A stretch of DNA of 64,000 bases from Aestuariivirga litoralis. GTDB taxonomy: Bacteria; Pseudomonadota; Alphaproteobacteria; Rhizobiales; Aestuariivirgaceae. Under the pieces are notes generated by a model. It was not told where the DNA came from. It searched no databases and worked only from the letters and a program-made list of their open reading frames with translations. Positions 61,094 through 64,000 of the stretch are shown piece by piece; the stretch's first letter is position 1, and each line of letters starts with the position of its first letter. The DNA lies in contig NZ_QKVK01000004.1 in assembly GCF_003234965.1 (NCBI RefSeq), positions 301,038 to 365,037 of the forward strand, written 5' to 3'. A program made the position numbers and the translations under genes.

Positions 61094-61924
61094 TTACTGC
61101 GACTTCTTGCGGTCATGGCGCGACCGCACGATGAACTTCTGGGTCCGCTTGTTGGAGCGGGTCTTGGTGCCCTTCGTCGGCTTGCCCCAGGGCGTTGCCC
61201 AGTGCTTGCCGCCGTTGGTACGGCCACCGTTCGGATGGTCGACCGGGTTGCGGGCGATACCGCGCGAGATCGGGCGGTGGCCCTTCCAGCGGTTGCGGCC
61301 GGCCTTGCCGACGACTTCGTTCATGTGGTCCGGGTTCGACACCGCACCGACCGAAGCCATGCAGGAGGCGTCGACCATGCGGGTTTCACCCGACTTCAGC
61401 TTCAGCAGCACATAGCCCTGGTCGCGGCCCGCCACCATGGCGTAGGTGCCGGCCGAACGGGCGAGCGTGCCGCCCTTGCCGGGCTTGGTCTCGATGTTGT
61501 GGACGATGGTGCCAACCGGCATGGCGCCGAGCGGCATCGCATTGCCGGGCTTCACGTCGACCGACTTGCCGGAGATGACGCTGTCGCCCACGGCCAGGCG
61601 CTGGGGCGCGAGGATGTAGGCGAGCTCGCCATCGGCATACTTGATCAGCGCGATGAAGGCGGTGCGGTTCGGATCATATTCCAGGCGCTCCACCACGGCG
61701 GCGACGTCGTGCTTGGTGCGCTTGAAGTCGACCACGCGGTAGGACTTCTTGTGTCCGCCGCCCTGGCCGCGCGTCGTGATGCGGCCGGTATTGCCGCGGC
61801 CGCCGTTCTTGGCGATGCCTTCGACAAGCGCCTTGACGGGCTTGCCCTTCCACAGCTGGCTGCGGTCCACCTGGATCAGGTGGCGGCGGCCGGCGCTGGT
61901 GGGGTTGAAAGTCTTGAGTGCCAT
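61094..61924 (-). CDS. rplB: 50S ribosomal protein L2
   Basis: 276 residues, needed for subunit joining and peptidyl transfer. [17 protein letters not shown] start, and [16 protein letters not shown] near the end with the conserved His region (family HPHGGGEG is replaced by HPNGGRTN). 16 bases after rplW. Confidence 0.98.
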   Translation of the reverse strand: MALKTFNPTSAGRRHLIQVDRSQLWKGKPVKALVEGIAKNGGRGNTGRITTRGQGGGHKKSYRVVDFKRTKHDVAAVVERLEYDPNRTAFIALIKYADGELAYILAPQRLAVGDSVISGKSVDVKPGNAMPLGAMPVGTIVHNIETKPGKGGTLARSAGTYAMVAGRDQGYVLLKLKSGETRMVDASCMASVGAVSNPDHMNEVVGKAGRNRWKGHRPISRGIARNPVDHPNGGRTNGGKHWATPWGKPTKGTKTRSNKRTQKFIVRSRHDRKKSQ

Positions 61925-61940
61925 TGTTCTATCTCACCAC

Positions 61941-62234
61941 TCAGAGGCCAGTCGTGACGTCGAGGCGCTGGCCCTCTTCGAGGGTCACATAGGCCTTCTT
62001 GACGTCGCTCAGCATGGCCAGCTGGCCCTTGAAGCGGCGCTGCTTGCCCTTGCGCACCAGCGTGTTGACCGACTTCACCTTGACGCCGAAGAGGCCTTCG
62101 ACGGCCTTCTTGATGGCCGGCTTGGTGGCGTCCTTGGCGACGTTGAAGACGATCGTGTTGCTCTCGGAGACCAGCGTCGCCTTTTCGGTGATCGCCGGGC
62201 TCTTGATGATGTCGTAGTAGTGTTCCTTGCTCAC
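61941..62234 (-). CDS. rplW: 50S ribosomal protein L23
   Basis: 97 residues. [19 protein letters not shown] and [18 protein letters not shown] define L23, the docking site for trigger factor and SRP at the tunnel exit. ATG overlaps the rplD stop (ATGA). Confidence 0.98.
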   Translation of the reverse strand: MSKEHYYDIIKSPAITEKATLVSESNTIVFNVAKDATKPAIKKAVEGLFGVKVKSVNTLVRKGKQRRFKGQLAMLSDVKKAYVTLEEGQRLDVTTGL

Positions 62235-62848
62235 TTGAACCGCGCCTCCAGCGCTTCGACGGCCGCCTTGGTCAGCACGAGCTTCTTGCGGCGCAGGATG
62301 TCGTAGACGTTGATGCCCTGGATCGGCAGCACATCGATGTTCGGGATGCTGCGGGCAGCCTTGGCGAAGCTGTCGTTCACCGCGGCGCCGTCGATGATCA
62401 GCGCGTTGACGAGGCCGAGCTTCTCGAAGGCGTTGACCAGGGTCTTGGTCTTGCCGTCCGAGGCCGCGGCGTCGAGGATCAGCAGCGACTGGTCCTTGGC
62501 CTTGGCCGAGATGGCGTGGCGCAGGCCCAGCGCGCGGATCTTCTTGTTCAGCGACGTCTCGTGGCTGCGCGAACGGGGGCCGAAGGCCTTGCCGCCGCCG
62601 ACGAAGATGCCGGACTTGCGCGAACCGTGACGTGCACCGCCCGAACCCTTCTGGGGACCGAGCTTCTTGGTGGTGCGGGAAATCTCACCGCGCGACTTGG
62701 CCTGGTGGGTGCCCTGCTGGCGCTTGTTGAGCTGCCACTGGATCACGCGGTGGATCAGGTCGGCGCGCGGCTCGAGACCGAAGATGTGGTCGGCAAGCTC
62801 GATCGAGCCGGCCGTCTTCGCCTCGATGGTGTGAATATCGGCTTTCAT
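62231..62848 (-). CDS. rplD: 50S ribosomal protein L4
   Basis: 205 residues from ATG 62848, with AAGGG nine bases upstream. The extended loop [19 protein letters not shown] reaches the exit tunnel. In E. coli L4 also represses the S10 operon; no leader is visible in this window. 12 bases after rplC. Confidence 0.97.
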   Translation of the reverse strand: MKADIHTIEAKTAGSIELADHIFGLEPRADLIHRVIQWQLNKRQQGTHQAKSRGEISRTTKKLGPQKGSGGARHGSRKSGIFVGGGKAFGPRSRSHETSLNKKIRALGLRHAISAKAKDQSLLILDAAASDGKTKTLVNAFEKLGLVNALIIDGAAVNDSFAKAARSIPNIDVLPIQGINVYDILRRKKLVLTKAAVEALEARFK

Positions 62849-62860
62849 ATCCGTCAACCC

Positions 62861-63565
62861 TTACTCTGCTGCCGGAGCCGCGGCGGCTTCGGGAAGCTTG
62901 AACGCGCCCGGCTTCGGAGCGCTGTCAGGAAGCTTGCGCTTCACGGCATCGCGCACGGAAACCCACGCACCCTTGACGCCCGGAACCGAGCCCTTGACCA
63001 TGATCAGGCCGCGGGTCGCGTCCGTCTTCACGACGACGATGTTCTGGGTCGTCGTGGTCTCGGCGCCCATGTGGCCAGGCATCTTCTTGTTCTTGAAGAC
63101 CTTGCCGGGATCCTGGCGGTTACCGGTCGAACCGATGGAACGGTGGCTCACCGACACGCCGTGCGTGGCACGCAGGCCGCCGAAGTTCCAGCGCTTCATG
63201 CCGCCGGCGAAGCCCTTGCCCATCGAGGTCGCGGTCACGTCCACGAACTGGCCGGGAACGAAATGCTCGACGGTGATTTCGGCACCAACCGGGATCACGT
63301 TGTCCGGGGAAACCCGGAATTCCTTCAGCTTCCGCTTCGGCTCGACCTTGGCCACGGCAAAATGGCCACGCTCGGCCTTGGTCAGCCGCTTGATCTTCGG
63401 GACGCCAGCACCAAGCTGCAGGGCAGTGTAACCGTCCTTGTCGCTCGTCTTCTGAGCAACGACCTGACAGTTATCGACCTTCAACACGGTGACGGGGACG
63501 ACAACGCCCTCTTCCGTGTAGATGCGGGTCATACCCAGCTTCTGTGCGATGAGACCAGAACGCAT
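62861..63565 (-). CDS. rplC: 50S ribosomal protein L3
   Basis: 234 residues starting [37 protein letters not shown] is interrupted here for length: the Gly-rich W-loop near the peptidyl-transferase centre lies around residues 132-152. An Ala/Pro/Glu tail ([10 protein letters not shown]) extends the C-terminus. 27 bases after rpsJ. Confidence 0.98.
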   Translation of the reverse strand: MRSGLIAQKLGMTRIYTEEGVVVPVTVLKVDNCQVVAQKTSDKDGYTALQLGAGVPKIKRLTKAERGHFAVAKVEPKRKLKEFRVSPDNVIPVGAEITVEHFVPGQFVDVTATSMGKGFAGGMKRWNFGGLRATHGVSVSHRSIGSTGNRQDPGKVFKNKKMPGHMGAETTTTQNIVVVKTDATRGLIMVKGSVPGVKGAWVSVRDAVKRKLPDSAPKPGAFKLPEAAAAPAAE

Positions 63566-63592
63566 CGCTTCACTCCTTCAAAGCTCTAGGAC

Positions 63593-63901
63593 TTAGAGCT
63601 TGATTTCAACATCGACACCGGCAGCGAGATCGAGCTTCATCAAAGCATCGACAGTCTGCGGGGTCGGATCGACGATATCGAGCAGGCGGCGGTGGGTCCG
63701 CATTTCGAACTGCTCACGGCTCTTCTTGTCGACGTGGGGCGAACGGTTCACGGTGAAACGTTCGATGCGGGTCGGCAGGGGCACCGGGCCCCTCACCTGC
63801 GCGCCGGTCCGCTTGGCCGTGTTGACGATCTCGCGCGTCGACGTATCGAGGATGCGGTGATCGAAGGCCTTGAGGCGGATGCGGATGTTCTGACGTTGCA
63901 T
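63593..63901 (-). CDS. rpsJ: 30S ribosomal protein S10
   Basis: 102 residues. [18 protein letters not shown] and [18 protein letters not shown] define S10, also the NusE subunit of antitermination complexes. It follows tuf by 14 bases. Confidence 0.98.
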   Translation of the reverse strand: MQRQNIRIRLKAFDHRILDTSTREIVNTAKRTGAQVRGPVPLPTRIERFTVNRSPHVDKKSREQFEMRTHRRLLDIVDPTPQTVDALMKLDLAAGVDVEIKL

Positions 63902-63915
63902 TTCTCTATCCGCCC

Positions 63916-64000
63916 TTAGTCAGTGATCTTCGCGACGACGCCGGCGCCGACGGTGCGGCCGCCTTCACGGATGGCGAAGCGCAGCTTCTCTTCCATGGCG
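63916..64000 (-). CDS. tuf: elongation factor Tu, C-terminal end (partial at window edge)
   Basis: Only the last 27 codons are inside the window. The sequence [20 protein letters not shown] followed by AKITD and TAA is the EF-Tu C-terminus, from domain III that binds tRNA. Position directly upstream of rpsJ is the standard str/S10 junction. Confidence 0.95.
   Translation of the reverse strand, partial: AMEEKLRFAIREGGRTVGAGVVAKITD

Overview
The window is a contiguous piece of a high-GC alphaproteobacterial chromosome. The evidence is the gene order (gyrA-coaD-two cyclophilins-queA-tgt, clpS-clpA, htrA-rarA, and an S10/spc/alpha ribosomal block ending secY-adk-rpsM-rpsK-rpoA-rplQ without rpmJ or rpsD), GTTC-N7-GTTC type SOS boxes, and the 'GTCATCCCGGCGAAAGCCGGG' intergenic palindromes common in this class. 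The gene order resembles Hyphomicrobiales (Rhizobiales), but I cannot name a genus. No phage, plasmid, CRISPR, transposase or rRNA operon is visible; one tRNA gene (Lys-TTT) is present.

Layout. 1-3.5 kb: tail of a Tet-type MFS exporter, then glmU-glmS (UDP-GlcNAc synthesis) on the minus strand. 3.7-6.2 kb: tRNA-Lys and a secreted PKD-domain metzincin. 6.4-9.3 kb: a 988-residue fusion of a SerC-like aminotransferase and a SerA-like dehydrogenase. 9.3-13.7 kb: a polar amino acid ABC importer operon ending in an M20 amidohydrolase. 13.8-16.6 kb: clpS-clpA, with a probably leaderless clpS message. 16.8-23.5 kb: an HGGYW alpha/beta hydrolase and an 8-oxoguanine deaminase, divergent from a PotFGHI-like importer operon, then a CoxG-like protein. 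23.5-31.6 kb: a minus-strand housekeeping run (tgt, queA, two cyclophilins, coaD, a LysE exporter, gyrA, ssb). 31.8-37.1 kb: accessory genes (RidA, a 47-residue small protein, a LysR regulator with no ordinary start codon, a YkgJ cysteine-cluster protein, a MATE exporter and recQ) between ssb and the divergent uvrA. 40.2-42 kb: small enzymes around a 255-bp inverted-repeat element. 42-44.7 kb: rarA and htrA. 44.8-49.6 kb: an Lrp regulator, a fold-III decarboxylase, a second PKD metzincin and a LuxR solo. 49.8-64 kb: the ribosomal protein superoperon, read leftward, cut inside tuf at the right edge.

Points of interest. (1) The SerC/SerA-like fusion joins two enzyme types that catalyse consecutive steps of serine synthesis. 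(2) The tRNA-guanine transglycosylase has lost three of its four zinc ligands. (3) Two homologous secreted metzincins lie 43 kb apart, one beside a LuxR solo. (4) ssb and uvrA, classically divergent neighbours with a shared SOS box, are split by about 5.6 kb, yet each keeps a near-identical box. (5) GyrA has Gln where E. coli has the quinolone-contacting Ser83. (6) An accessory block sits between rplQ and htrA. I see no unmistakably new multigene system; most of the window is conserved housekeeping sequence.
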